NCBI GenBank assembly: GCA_017961345.1
Contig: JAGCXP010000035.1
Coordinates: 1-64,000, forward strand
Source: Bacteroidales bacterium
Lineage (GTDB): Bacteria > Bacteroidota > Bacteroidia > Bacteroidales > UBA932
Reading direction: 5' to 3'
Length of the DNA stretch: 64,000 bases
Positions 17,716-26,530 of this stretch are shown one piece after another. The notes beneath the pieces are model-generated. The model searched no databases. It saw only the letters and a program-made list of their open reading frames with translations, and was not told the origin of the DNA. The position numbers were made by a program, and so were the translations under genes. Position 1 is the first letter of the stretch; each line of letters begins with the position of its first letter.

Positions 17716-18792
17716 TCACACTTTCGCATCACAGTAGCAGCAACGAACGACACCGTCCGCCCCCTTCTTGAAGAGGTGCGGCAGCGGCTCGTGGCAGGAA
17801 ATACACTTGCGGTTATGGCAAAGCAGGGAGGCGTCTTCGAAAACGCCCTTGTGGACCGGCATGGCGTGGGCGGGATTGTCCCTCCACTCGAGGAGTTTGG
17901 TAATGAGGGCCATTCGCACGAACTTGCCGTTCTCCACCTGACGGAAATAGGCGGCGCGGTGGTCGGAGTCCACTTCGGGGAGGATTTCATTGACACGGGG
18001 AAGCGGGTGCAGGACGGCCATTTTCGGTTTGGCGAGTTTCATTTTCTCCTTGTCGAGTACGAAACTGTCCTTCACGCGGTCGAACTCATCCTCATCGAGG
18101 AAACGCTCCTTCTGCACGCGCGTCATGTACAGCACATCCAGATCGCCGATAGCTTCTTCAATGGTACTGACCTCTCTGAAAGTCAGCGACTTGCAATCAC
18201 ACACATCCTGCTTGATATAGTCCGGGAGACGAAGTTCCTCGGGGGCGATCAGCACGACGTTGATATCCTCATAGCGGGAAAGCGCCTTGATCAGGGAGTG
18301 GACCGTACGGCCGAATTTCAGGTCGCCGCAGAAACCGATGGTGATGCCGTCGATGTGGCCGAGTTCCCGGAAAATGGTCAGAAGATCTGTCAGTGTCTGG
18401 GTCGGGTGGCTGTGGGAACCGTCGCCCGCATTGATAATGGGAACGGGACTCACCTGCGCAGCCGCCAGCGGCGCACCTTCCAGGTTATGGCGCATGGCAA
18501 TCACATCCGCGAAGGCGCCCACGACACGCACGGTATCCTGCACGGTCTCCCCTTTCGCGACGGAAGAGTTTTTCGCATCGGAAAAGCCGAGCACCTTGCC
18601 GCCGAGTTCCATCATCGCGGAAGTGAAACTCAGCCGCGTACGGGTACTGGGTTCATAGAAAAGCGTCGCGAGCTTGCCGTAACGCTGGCTCTCGCGGTAT
18701 TTTTCCTTATTGGCAATCATATCGCCGGCCAGGGCGATGATCTGGTCGGTCTCCTTTTTGGTCAGGTCGGTAGGGTCGATAAGATGTTTCAT
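17716..18792 (-). CDS. pyrB: Aspartate carbamoyltransferase with a PyrI-like C-terminal zinc domain
   Basis: The first 305 or so residues are a standard catalytic ATCase: YEPSTRTRLSFTSAM binds carbamoyl phosphate, HPTQTLTDLLT is the second conserved motif and LHPLPRVNEI follows. ATCase condenses carbamoyl phosphate and aspartate, the first committed step of UMP synthesis. The C-terminus continues for about 50 residues with CHNRKCISCHEPLPH and CCYCDAKV, matching the C-X4-C...C-X2-C zinc domain of the regulatory chain PyrI, but without PyrI's nucleotide-binding domain. No separate pyrI is nearby. The ATG at 18792 is chosen because it opens directly on the conserved N-terminus MKHLIDPTDL. Confidence 0.93.
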   Translation of the reverse strand: MKHLIDPTDLTKKETDQIIALAGDMIANKEKYRESQRYGKLATLFYEPSTRTRLSFTSAMMELGGKVLGFSDAKNSSVAKGETVQDTVRVVGAFADVIAMRHNLEGAPLAAAQVSPVPIINAGDGSHSHPTQTLTDLLTIFRELGHIDGITIGFCGDLKFGRTVHSLIKALSRYEDINVVLIAPEELRLPDYIKQDVCDCKSLTFREVSTIEEAIGDLDVLYMTRVQKERFLDEDEFDRVKDSFVLDKEKMKLAKPKMAVLHPLPRVNEILPEVDSDHRAAYFRQVENGKFVRMALITKLLEWRDNPAHAMPVHKGVFEDASLLCHNRKCISCHEPLPHLFKKGADGVVRCCYCDAKV

Positions 18793-18835
18793 ATCGGGTT
18801 TCGTTTCAGAGGTTGTGCGGTTATTCAGCGGGCTG

Positions 18836-19483
18836 TCAGGCACCGATCCAGCTCTCGTCGGAGGGGTTGTTGCGAAACGCGAGGATGCGGTCTTTCCACT
18901 CGGGAGCGATGTATTTTTCACGGACGGCCACTTCCACGAGCGCGTCGAGGTTGCTCAGGGAACGGTTGGCCACATTCGCGGCTGCAAGCCGCTCCAGGCC
19001 CTTTTTCATGCCGTAAGTAAAGATGCTCACGATACCCAGCACCTGTGCGCCCTCTTCGCGAAGCGCATCCACCACGTCAATCACGCTGCCGCCGGTGGAA
19101 ATGAGGTCCTCGATGACCACCACCTTGCAGCCTTTCTCCATCTTGCCTTCAATGCGGTTGGCCCGCCCGTGGTCCTTCGCCGACCCGCGGACATAGCCCA
19201 TCGGCAGGCCCAGGATATCGGCCGTGATGGCGGCATGGGCGATGCCGGCCGTGGACGTTCCCATCAGCATTTCGCATTCGGGATAGCGTTCTTTCACCGT
19301 CTTCGCGAGGGACTGCTCCACGAGGGTACGCACCTTCGGCGCGGAGAGGGTCAGACGGTTGTCACAATAAATGGGACTCTTGATGCCGCTGGCCCAGGTA
19401 AAGGGCTGCTCCGGCCTCAAAAAAACGGCGCCGATACTCAGCAGCGCGCTGGCAATTTGTTCTTCCATATCGTTGATTTTCAT
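18836..19483 (-). CDS. pyrE: Orotate phosphoribosyltransferase
   Basis: OPRTase (215 residues) joins orotate and PRPP to make OMP. The PRPP-binding motif VVVIEDLISTGGSVIDVV lies near residue 124, and the IKSPIYCDNR and YVRGSAKDHG segments are family features. It sits between pyrF (18-bp gap) and pyrB (43-bp gap). A second in-frame ATG five codons in could also serve as start. Confidence 0.96.
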   Translation of the reverse strand: MKINDMEEQIASALLSIGAVFLRPEQPFTWASGIKSPIYCDNRLTLSAPKVRTLVEQSLAKTVKERYPECEMLMGTSTAGIAHAAITADILGLPMGYVRGSAKDHGRANRIEGKMEKGCKVVVIEDLISTGGSVIDVVDALREEGAQVLGIVSIFTYGMKKGLERLAAANVANRSLSNLDALVEVAVREKYIAPEWKDRILAFRNNPSDESWIGA

Positions 19484-19501
19484 TTGTTTCTTGTTCGTAA
19501 G

Positions 19502-20197
19502 CTAACCCAGGAAATCCTTCACGCAGCGCTTGTAGGCGGCCACGGGGTCTTCTGCGGCGGTAATCGGACGACCCACCACGATAAAGTCGGTCCCGAGTTC
19601 CCGCGCTCCCGCAGGGTCGGTAATCCGCACCTGGTCGTCCTTCGCGGCATCCTTGAAACGGATACCCGGGGTGATGGTCATGAAAGATTTTCCGCAGGCG
19701 TTCTTCACCAGCGTCGCTTCCAGCGGAGAGCAGACCACACCGTCAAGGCCTGCCTCCTGCGCGTTGCGGGCATAATGCGCGATGGTCTCGCCGATGGTCG
19801 CATTGATGAGCAGGTCCTTCTGCATCCGTTCCTCGCTCGTGGAGGTCAGTTGCGTCACGGCGACCAGCAGGGGCCGCGTGCCGTCCGGCCGGGTCAGGCC
19901 TTCGAGGGCCGCCTTCATCATTTCGATGGTGCCCGCCGCGTGCACGTTGCACATATCCACATCCAGTTCGGAAAGCACATGCATCGCCTTCTTCACGGTG
20001 TTGGGAATGTCGTGGAGTTTCAAATCCAGAAAAATCTTATGGCCGCGCGCCTTGATTTCCCGAACAATCTCGGGGCCGCAGGCATAGAAGAGCTCCATGC
20101 CGATTTTCACGAACGGCTTGCAGTCCTCGAAACGGTCGAGGAAACTGAGTGTCTGCTGCTTGCTGCTGAAATCGCAGGCGATGATTACGTCTTTCAT
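19502..20197 (-). CDS. pyrF: Orotidine 5'-phosphate decarboxylase
   Basis: OMP decarboxylase (231 residues) carries out the last step to UMP. The catalytic DxKxxD array is present as [13 protein letters not shown] (about residues 56-68). [15 protein letters not shown] and FIVVGRPIT form the phosphate-gripping end of the barrel. The sequence belongs to the short type-1 family. It overlaps pyrD by one base (TAATG). Confidence 0.96.
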   Translation of the reverse strand: MKDVIIACDFSSKQQTLSFLDRFEDCKPFVKIGMELFYACGPEIVREIKARGHKIFLDLKLHDIPNTVKKAMHVLSELDVDMCNVHAAGTIEMMKAALEGLTRPDGTRPLLVAVTQLTSTSEERMQKDLLINATIGETIAHYARNAQEAGLDGVVCSPLEATLVKNACGKSFMTITPGIRFKDAAKDDQVRITDPAGARELGTDFIVVGRPITAAEDPVAAYKRCVKDFLG

Positions 20198-21111
20198 TAT
20201 TCTATTTTCAAATGGTTCAAATCTTCAATATGCAGGCGCTCCATGACCGCAGGCAACGCCTCGATAATGTCGCGGCAGGCGTAGGGATTGCGAAGGTTCT
20301 CCGCCCCTACCTGTACGGCGCTCGCGCCGGCCATCAGCATCTCGATCACGTCCTCGGCGCTGGCCACGCCGCCGCAGCCCATCACGGGAACGGAGCAGGC
20401 GTGAGCGACCTGGTACACCATCCTCAGGGCCAGCGGGAAAATCGCGGGACCTGAAAAACCGCCCACCTTGTTGGCCACGACGGGACGGCGCCGGGCAATG
20501 TCAATCCGCATGCCCAGCAGGGTGTTGATCAGCGTGAGTCCGTCCGCACCGGCCTCCTCACAGGCACGGGCCATCGCCACGATATCCGTCACGTTCGGAC
20601 TGAGTTTGATATAGACCGGTTTTGAAGTCACTTTCTTCACCTCGCGGGTGATGGTCGCGGCCAGCCGAGGATCGGTACCGAAGGCCATGCCGCCTCCGTG
20701 CACATTGGGGCACGAAATATTAATCTCCAGAATATCAATCCCTTCGCAGCCGTCTGCCTTGGCGCAGCAGGCGACGTATTCGTCCACGGAAAAGCCGCTG
20801 ATGTTGGCGATGATGCAGCCGTCATAGACCTTTCGCAGCGCAGGTACCTTTTCGCCCACCAGGGCGTCAATACCGGGATTCTGCAGACCCACGGAATTGA
20901 TCAGGCCCTCGCGGCACTCCGCAATGCGGGGCGTAGGGTTGCCAAAACGCGGCTCGAGGGTGCTTCCTTTCAGGGAAATGCCGCCGAGCAGGTTCAAATC
21001 ATATTCATCCTGCATCTCCAGGCCGAAGCCGAAGGTGCCGCTGGCGGGAATGACCGGGTTTTTCAAGCTCAGCGTTCCCAGGCGGACGCTCAAATCGTTT
21101 GCCGGTTTCAT
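20197..21111 (-). CDS. pyrD: Dihydroorotate dehydrogenase, class 1B catalytic subunit
   Basis: PyrD of the NAD-dependent class 1B enzyme (304 residues), an FMN barrel that oxidises dihydroorotate. Motifs: [13 protein letters not shown] near the N-terminus, the [13 protein letters not shown] segment with the class 1 catalytic-cysteine position, and IGCGG-like [13 protein letters not shown] plus QVGAENL near the phosphate site. The adjacent overlapping pyrK supports class 1B, which needs the FAD/Fe-S partner. Confidence 0.95.
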   Translation of the reverse strand: MKPANDLSVRLGTLSLKNPVIPASGTFGFGLEMQDEYDLNLLGGISLKGSTLEPRFGNPTPRIAECREGLINSVGLQNPGIDALVGEKVPALRKVYDGCIIANISGFSVDEYVACCAKADGCEGIDILEINISCPNVHGGGMAFGTDPRLAATITREVKKVTSKPVYIKLSPNVTDIVAMARACEEAGADGLTLINTLLGMRIDIARRRPVVANKVGGFSGPAIFPLALRMVYQVAHACSVPVMGCGGVASAEDVIEMLMAGASAVQVGAENLRNPYACRDIIEALPAVMERLHIEDLNHLKIE

Positions 21112-21881
21112 GCTTTACCTCCTTCTTGGGGCGCGCCCCATCCCAGTTGGGCCTTCGTGAAGACCGGACCGTCGGCACAAACCCTCCGGGGGCCTTCGAC
21201 CGTCGCCACCGTACAACCGTAGCAGATGCCGAAACCGCAGCCCATCCGCTCTTCCAGGCTGGCCTGGCCCTCGGTAGGACAAAGCGCGCAGACCGCCTTC
21301 ATCATCACCATCGGGCCGCAGGTATAGAAGTAATCGTAGGGCTCGGAGAGCGTGTGGATGGCATCGGTCACAAAGCCCTTGACACCCCGGCTACCGTCGG
21401 CCGTACTGATTGTGACCGCAACGCCGAGAGCGCGGAATTCTTCTTCGAGACAAATTTCCGAATCCTTGTTGAAACCCAGCACCACCTGCACCTTCCGTCC
21501 GGCGGAAAGCAGTTCCTTGGCCAGCAGGTAGAGCGGGGCCACGCCCATTCCGCCACCCACGAGCAGGACATTCATTCCGCTCGCGGACACATCGAAGCCG
21601 TTTCCAAGGCCCGTCAGGATTTCCAGGCACTCCCCCGTTTTCATCTTCGAGAGCTGGTCCGTACCGGCCCCGACCACCTTGTAAAGGAGCGTCAGCTTTC
21701 CCCCCTCACGGTCGCAGACCGAAATGGGGCGGCGCAGATATTTTCCGGGCAGGGCGATCTGGACGAACTGGCCGCTGCCGGCTATGGCGGACGTATCTCC
21801 GGAAAGCGTCAGCAGCCAGGAAGAAGGCGCCAGTTCCCGGTTCGCCTCAATCGTAAAAATTTCTTTTTTCAACTTTCCCAT
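21108..21881 (-). CDS. pyrK: Dihydroorotate dehydrogenase electron transfer subunit
   Basis: PyrK (257 residues) carries FAD and a [2Fe-2S] cluster and passes electrons from PyrD to NAD+. The FAD-binding RRPISVCDREGG and NAD-binding LLVGGGMGVAPLY motifs are followed by the cysteine cluster MGCGFGICYGCTVA and RVCADGPVF near the C-terminus. The ATG at 21881 is preferred because it comes 4 bp after the pyrC stop and opens MGKLKKEIFTIEANREL; longer in-frame starts would overlap pyrC. Confidence 0.94.
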   Translation of the reverse strand: MGKLKKEIFTIEANRELAPSSWLLTLSGDTSAIAGSGQFVQIALPGKYLRRPISVCDREGGKLTLLYKVVGAGTDQLSKMKTGECLEILTGLGNGFDVSASGMNVLLVGGGMGVAPLYLLAKELLSAGRKVQVVLGFNKDSEICLEEEFRALGVAVTISTADGSRGVKGFVTDAIHTLSEPYDYFYTCGPMVMMKAVCALCPTEGQASLEERMGCGFGICYGCTVATVEGPRRVCADGPVFTKAQLGWGAPQEGGKA

Positions 21882-21885
21882 CTTC

Positions 21886-23223
21886 TTACGCTCCAAAGAA
21901 GTCCGGGTCGGCATAGGCCACCCGGCCCTTGCAGATATTCAACAGGCATTTGCCCTGCACCTTCCAGCCTTCGAACGGCGTCGCCTTGCCCATCGAGGCA
22001 AAGTCGGCAGGGTTGATTTCATAGGGATTTCCCAAATCGAACACGGCATAACTCCCCTCCTGAATGGCGGAAGGCAGACCGAACACGCGCCGGGGGGCCT
22101 CGGCCATCAGTTCGACCATCCGTTCCAGCGGCAGGATGCCGGTCTTAACCAAACGGGTATAGACCACGGGAAAGGCGGTTTCCAAGCCGACGATGCCCAT
22201 GGCGCTCCGCTGCAGGCCGCGGGATTTTTCCTCAGCGCTGTGGGGAGCGTGGTCGGTGGCGATACAGTCAATCGTGCCGTCGAGAAGTCCGTCAATCAAG
22301 GCGGCCCGGTCGCTTTCGCTGCGAAGGGGCGGGTTCATCTTGAAACGGCCGTCCTCCTGCAGGTCCTTGTCACATAGGACGAGGTAATGCGGGCCGGTCT
22401 CGCAACTGGCCCGCACGCCGCTTTTTTTGGCCTGCCGGATCAGTTCCACGCTCTCCTTGCAGGAAATGTGGCAGACATGATAGCGGCAGCCGGTTTTGGC
22501 GGCCAGTTCCAGATCGCGGGCAATCTGTCCCCATTCGCTTTCCGAACAAATTCCCTTGTGGCCGTGTTCGCGGGCATATTCTCCGTCATGGATATAGCCT
22601 CCGTGCAGCAGACGGTTGTCCTCGCAGTGTGCCGCAATGACGCAGTCGTTTTCTGCCGCCAGGCGCATCGCCCGTTCCATGATTTCATTGTTCTGCACGC
22701 CGCTGCCGTCGTCCGAAAAGGCAATCACGCGGCTTTTCAGCGCGGCTACGTCCACGACTTCCAGGCCTTTGCGCCCGAGCGTGATGGCGGCATAGGGAAG
22801 CACGGTGATGACGGCGTCGCGGTCGATGGCTTCCTGCTCCACGGCGAGCGTTTCGAGCGTATCGGGCACGGGGTTGAGATTGGGCATCGTGCCCACCAGG
22901 CCGTAGCCTCCCCGGGCGGCCGCCTTGCTGCCGCTTTCGATGGTCTCCTTATATTCATAGCCGGGCTGGCGAAAATGCACGTGCACGTCCGTCAGCGAGG
23001 GACAAATCAGCATCCGGGAAGCGTCCGTCTCCGAAACGAGGGCGTCCATCCCACTAGCGGGGAACAGCATGCCGCTGTCTCCGGAGGGGGTTTCCGCCTG
23101 GCCTACCGTATCGGAATCCGGACCTAAAAAAGAGAGGTTTCCCCCGGACACGAGCACGTCTTCGCGGGAGGATTTCCCCCCGGCGGCAAAGCGGATATCT
23201 TTCAGCAGGAGTTGTTCATTCAT
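21886..23223 (-). CDS. pyrC: Dihydroorotase
   Basis: A 445-residue class I dihydroorotase, which closes carbamoyl-aspartate to dihydroorotate using a metal centre. The metal-binding DVHVHFRQPGYEYKETIESG-type segment is near residue 80, further histidines follow in AAHCEDN and CHISCKES, and the C-terminal aspartate is in CIATDHAPHS. It leads the pyr operon; the ATG sits only 9 bp after the -7 element. The order pyrC-K-D-F-E-B lacks carAB, which must be elsewhere. Confidence 0.95.
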   Translation of the reverse strand: MNEQLLLKDIRFAAGGKSSREDVLVSGGNLSFLGPDSDTVGQAETPSGDSGMLFPASGMDALVSETDASRMLICPSLTDVHVHFRQPGYEYKETIESGSKAAARGGYGLVGTMPNLNPVPDTLETLAVEQEAIDRDAVITVLPYAAITLGRKGLEVVDVAALKSRVIAFSDDGSGVQNNEIMERAMRLAAENDCVIAAHCEDNRLLHGGYIHDGEYAREHGHKGICSESEWGQIARDLELAAKTGCRYHVCHISCKESVELIRQAKKSGVRASCETGPHYLVLCDKDLQEDGRFKMNPPLRSESDRAALIDGLLDGTIDCIATDHAPHSAEEKSRGLQRSAMGIVGLETAFPVVYTRLVKTGILPLERMVELMAEAPRRVFGLPSAIQEGSYAVFDLGNPYEINPADFASMGKATPFEGWKVQGKCLLNICKGRVAYADPDFFGA

Positions 23224-23232
23224 ACCAAATAA

Positions 23233-23263
23233 CAAAGTTAGGAAACTTTGCGGAAAAGGCAAA
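23233..23263 (-). promoter_or_regulatory. Promoter for the pyr operon, nearly leaderless
   Basis: TTTG (23263-23260), 19 bp, then TAACTTTG (23240-23233) on the minus strand form a full -33/-7 pair. The pyrC ATG starts at 23223, so a start of transcription 5-8 nt after the -7 box would leave almost no leader. No attenuator-like hairpin is seen between promoter and gene. Confidence 0.75.
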
Positions 23264-23293
23264 AGGATTTTTCAACAAAAGGGGAACAGGGCA

Positions 23294-23330
23294 TAAAAAA
23301 AGAAGGGCGTTATCACGTCCTTCCTTTTTT
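23294..23330. terminator. Intrinsic terminator after the Cys-rich gene
   Basis: GAAGGGCG (23302-23309) pairs with CGTCCTTC (23316-23323) with one G-U pair, and poly-A/poly-T tracts flank both sides. It follows the minus-strand small gene ending at 23349 and precedes the pyr promoter. Confidence 0.7.
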
Positions 23331-23348
23331 CAACATCGTGTCTGCTAA

Positions 23349-23537
23349 TTACTCAGCAACGGCAACGGTGTCGGCCTGGGCGCAAGAGTCGCAGGCAGCG
23401 CAGCTGTCGCAAGCGCAAGCGCAGGAATCAGCGGCAGCCTTGTCAGCAGCCTTGTTTCCACAGCAGTTTCCGCAGGAGCAGGAAACGGCGACCGCGAGCA
23501 TGGCAACGGCGGCGACGGAAAGAATCATCTTTTTCAT
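23349..23537 (-). CDS. Small cysteine-rich secreted (lipo)protein
   Basis: A 62-residue protein with ten cysteines. Residues 1-19 form a clear signal peptide (MKKMILSVAAVAMLAVAVS) ending at a possible lipobox cysteine at position 20. The mature part has CSCGNCCGN, an Ala/Asp/Lys linker, then a second cluster CACACDSCAACDSC (residues 39-52), and ends acidic. No named family was recognised; metal binding or a disulfide-stabilised envelope role is possible. It has its own strong promoter and terminator, so it is a single-gene transcript. A precursor of a secreted peptide is an alternative. Confidence 0.75.
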   Translation of the reverse strand: MKKMILSVAAVAMLAVAVSCSCGNCCGNKAADKAAADSCACACDSCAACDSCAQADTVAVAE

Positions 23538-23583
23538 AATGCCTTTATTTTTAATAGGTTTAACTTTTCAAGCAAATCGGTCG

Positions 23584-23614
23584 CAAATGTACAAACATTT
23601 ACAATAAAAACAAA
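23584..23614 (-). promoter_or_regulatory. Promoter for the Cys-rich small gene
   Basis: TTTG (23614-23611), 19 bp, TACATTTG (23591-23584) on the minus strand: a full -33/-7 pair in AT-rich DNA. It leaves a leader of about 40 nt to the ATG at 23537. Confidence 0.8.
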
Positions 23615-23621
23615 ATAAAAC

Positions 23622-24113
23622 TTATTTTTTCGCCTCATATACCTCCATATCGGAGATTTCCCCCTGTTCCAGGCGGAAACGAAGGGCGGTGCGCACCAGA
23701 TTGAAGCCCTGATGGCCGGCGGCTCCGGGATTGATAACCAACATGTTGTTAGCCGCATCGTTCATCACGCGGAGGATATGGGAATGGCCACAGACAAAAA
23801 TATCCGGCTTGTACACGCGGATTTTCTCAAGCGCCTCGGGATTGTAATGGCCGGGATAGCCCCCGATGTGCGTCATCAGGACCGTCTTCCCCTCACATTC
23901 GAAATAGCGGAAACGCGGGCAGAAATCCCGCAGGGCATAGTCGTCCGCATTGCCGTACACGCCAATCAGCGTCTTGAGGGTAGCGAGTTGGCTGTACACC
24001 TCGGTGCCGCCGCCGAAATCCCCGGCATGCCAGACCTGCTCGGCAGGGGCAAGGAAATCGAGAATATCCTTGTCCAGCGAGCCGTGGGTGTCTGAAAGTA
24101 CGCCGACAATCAT
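23622..24113 (-). CDS. YfcE/MJ0936-type metallophosphodiesterase
   Basis: A 163-residue calcineurin-like phosphoesterase of the small YfcE/MJ0936 type. The metal ligands are all visible: LSDTHG at the start, HAGDFGG, YGNADD, THIGGYPG and CGHSH. It would hydrolyse phosphodiesters in the cytosol; the natural substrate is unknown for this family. Its start overlaps the rsmE stop by 4 bp. It is the last gene of the operon that begins with the NtrC-like regulator. Confidence 0.9.
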   Translation of the reverse strand: MIVGVLSDTHGSLDKDILDFLAPAEQVWHAGDFGGGTEVYSQLATLKTLIGVYGNADDYALRDFCPRFRYFECEGKTVLMTHIGGYPGHYNPEALEKIRVYKPDIFVCGHSHILRVMNDAANNMLVINPGAAGHQGFNLVRTALRFRLEQGEISDMEVYEAKK

Positions 24114-24865
24114 AACTGAAAATGCTGATAGACCGCCGACACGGCAAAAAGTGCGGCCGTTTCCGTCCGCATTCGGGAAGGCCCGAAATGCACGGGGTGG
24201 TAGCCCGCCTGGATGGCTGCTTGGGCTTCTTCGGGCGAGAAATCCCCTTCCGGGCCAATCAGGATGACGATTTCGCGACTGTCGGAAGCCTTCAGCACCT
24301 CTCCCAACGAGCGGCGCCGCTCCGTTTCCTCTTCAAAACAATAGGCAATCAGGCGCAGAGGCTGTCCATCGGAAGCCCCCTGCGTTCCGGAGGGAAGCGC
24401 CGCATTCTCCCGTAAAAAGTCCCGCACGGAAAGCGGCTCCGCAATCTCCGGCACCGCCCCTTTGAGCGACTGCTTGGCGGCGGAAAGCAGAATGCGGGTG
24501 GCCCGGTCGGTCTTGTACACCTTGCGCTCCGAATGATCGCCGATCAAGGGAACAATCCGGTCCACGCCGATTTCGCAGGCCTTTTCCAGGAACCATTCGA
24601 AACGCTCGTTGTTCTTGGTGGGGCACACGGCCATGGTCAGATGGTAGGGATGGCCGCCCCAGGAGGGCGTGCGCTCCACGATTTCCGCCCGGGCGCATTT
24701 CCCCGAGGTCGAAGTCAGGATGCACTTGAGCAGTTTCCCCGCCCCGTCGATGACGAAAATCTCCTCCCCGACGGCATGACGAAGCACCCGCACGCAATGC
24801 CGGGTTTCCTCCTCGTCAAGCGTAAGAATTTGTCCCTCAATGTCGTTGCTATAGAAAAGTTCCAT
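24110..24865 (-). CDS. rsmE: 16S rRNA (uracil(1498)-N(3))-methyltransferase
   Basis: RsmE methylates U1498 of 16S rRNA in the decoding centre. The 251-residue SPOUT protein has a PUA-like N-terminal domain, then the knotted SAM site with IVILIGPEGDFSPEEA (about residue 197) and FGPSRMRTETAALFA at the C-terminus, both family signatures. It lies 22 bp after the tsaC-like gene. Confidence 0.94.
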   Translation of the reverse strand: MELFYSNDIEGQILTLDEEETRHCVRVLRHAVGEEIFVIDGAGKLLKCILTSTSGKCARAEIVERTPSWGGHPYHLTMAVCPTKNNERFEWFLEKACEIGVDRIVPLIGDHSERKVYKTDRATRILLSAAKQSLKGAVPEIAEPLSVRDFLRENAALPSGTQGASDGQPLRLIAYCFEEETERRRSLGEVLKASDSREIVILIGPEGDFSPEEAQAAIQAGYHPVHFGPSRMRTETAALFAVSAVYQHFQL

Positions 24866-24887
24866 TGCTTCTGCGCGTTTGAAGCGG

Positions 24888-25457
24888 TCAGGCCCGAATG
24901 ATTTTCACCCGCCCGTCAAGTTCCACCTTGATAATCTGCGAAGCCAGGCCGGTCGCCTGCGCTTCGAGGGACGGATCGACAATGTAGTCCACGGCATCCT
25001 TGATTTCCTGCGGAATCTCGGCAAAACACTTGGGCGTAGGCTGCCCGGAGATATTGGCGGAGGTAGAGACCAACAGGTGTCCCAGACGGCCCGCCAGACG
25101 CTGGCAGAACTCGCTTTGGGGGATGCGGATGCCCACGCTACCGTCTTCCGCCACCGTTCCTTCGGCCAGCGCCCCGCGACAGGCCTGCGGATAGATCAGC
25201 GTCATCGGAGCGTCGTTCACTTCAATCAGTTGGAGGGCCATTTCCGGAATCTCCTTCACATAGCGGGCGATCATATCGAGGTCGGCGGAGAGAAGCACGA
25301 GCGACTTGGAATCCGCCCGCTTCTTCAGCGCAAAAATGCGGGCGACCGCCTCGCTGTTGCAGGCATCACAGCCCAGGCCCCAGACGGTGTCGGTAGGATA
25401 GAGGATGACGCCCCCTTTGCGGAGAACGTCCAAAGCTTCTTTCAGGGTTTGTTCCAT
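24888..25457 (-). CDS. L-threonylcarbamoyladenylate synthase
   Basis: A 189-residue YrdC/Sua5-type enzyme making threonylcarbamoyl-AMP for the t6A modification of ANN-decoding tRNAs. Visible motifs are GGVILYPTDTVWGLGCDA at the N-terminus, ALKKRADSKSLVLL (the KR...K substrate clamp), and SVGIRIPQSEF and LLVSTSANISGQPT. It has only the YrdC domain, with no Sua5 C-terminal domain, so it is the TsaC/YciO type; YciO-type paralogues may have other roles. The start overlaps the upstream gene by 16 bp. Confidence 0.88.
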   Translation of the reverse strand: MEQTLKEALDVLRKGGVILYPTDTVWGLGCDACNSEAVARIFALKKRADSKSLVLLSADLDMIARYVKEIPEMALQLIEVNDAPMTLIYPQACRGALAEGTVAEDGSVGIRIPQSEFCQRLAGRLGHLLVSTSANISGQPTPKCFAEIPQEIKDAVDYIVDPSLEAQATGLASQIIKVELDGRVKIIRA

Positions 25458-26530
25458 ACAAAATCGACGATGACAGGATAGTGGTCCGACCATTTCCAGT
25501 GCGGACTGGCGTGGGAAACGGCCTTCAGGGAGCTCCCCTGCAGAATATAATCGATGCGCAGCAGCGGCCACAGATAATAATAGGTGGCGGCCATTCCGCG
25601 GCCGGCCTGCACGAAACTGTCGTCGTGCCCCTTGCGCAACGCCTGGTAGGTATGCGACATCGGCGTATCGTTGAAATCCCCGCACACGAGGCTCTCCAGC
25701 GGGCAGGCCGCGATATTCTTGAGGATTTCATCCACCTGCCGGGGACGGATCAGGATGGAGCGGCGCATTTTCTGGCCGGTCTGGCGGATATACTCCTCCC
25801 CCTCGTCCGCCGACTTGACCAGTCCGGGAAGGGAGATACTGTAACTCTGCAAGTGACAGTTATAGAAACGAATCACCCGCTGGGGGAAAGCAATATCGGC
25901 ATAAAGCACCAGGTTGGTGGTGCCGTCGAAGGTAATGGAAGACTTCTCCTTGATGGGATAGCGGCTCACTATCACGTTCCCCGCCTTGGTTTTCGAGCCG
26001 GGAAAGGCGAAATAAGCGCAGTCAAAACCCGGGAACCAGCGACGGCAGAACGCGGGAATATCCACCTCTGCATCGACCAGGAACTCCTGCAGGCAGACCA
26101 CATCCGGCTTCTGCCTCTTCAGTTGGGTGAACACGCTGTCCAGACACTCCTTCTCCTTCATTTTTTGCCCTTCGGCAAGTTGGAAGCGCCCTACATTGTA
26201 AGATATGATTTTCAGTTGCGACGCATCCGGGTCCTGGGAATGGAAACCTACGTATTCGCCCACGAATAGGAATGAGGGCAGCAGGGCCAGCAACGGAATC
26301 AAGGCGGCGGAGGAGCGCCGGAAAATCGCCCAGACGAGCAGAAAGGCGTTGAACAGAAACAGCGGGACGAAGAGAATGCCGAACACCGAGAAGAACCACA
26401 CCGACGCGGGATTGACCAGCACGCTCAGGTAGGACAGGGCGAGCAGGAGCGCGACGCCCAGCATCAGCACGCGGGCCGTCACCCCCAGAATGGTCAGTTT
26501 CCGTGTCTTTTTGTGGCTTCTAGCGCTCAT
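25442..26530 (-). CDS. Membrane-anchored endonuclease/exonuclease/phosphatase-family protein
   Basis: A 362-residue protein with three N-terminal membrane helices (about residues 10-95) and a C-terminal EEP fold. Catalytic motifs: SYNVGRF, CLQEFLVD, FYNCHLQSY, VCGDFNDTP and WSDHYPVIVDF. The family covers nucleases and phosphodiesterases; the membrane anchoring is typical of a Bacteroidetes subfamily whose substrate is not known. The ATG at 26530 overlaps the rhomboid stop by 11 bp and is chosen because in-frame DNA further upstream lies inside the rhomboid gene. Confidence 0.88.
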   Translation of the reverse strand: MSARSHKKTRKLTILGVTARVLMLGVALLLALSYLSVLVNPASVWFFSVFGILFVPLFLFNAFLLVWAIFRRSSAALIPLLALLPSFLFVGEYVGFHSQDPDASQLKIISYNVGRFQLAEGQKMKEKECLDSVFTQLKRQKPDVVCLQEFLVDAEVDIPAFCRRWFPGFDCAYFAFPGSKTKAGNVIVSRYPIKEKSSITFDGTTNLVLYADIAFPQRVIRFYNCHLQSYSISLPGLVKSADEGEEYIRQTGQKMRRSILIRPRQVDEILKNIAACPLESLVCGDFNDTPMSHTYQALRKGHDDSFVQAGRGMAATYYYLWPLLRIDYILQGSSLKAVSHASPHWKWSDHYPVIVDFVWNKP

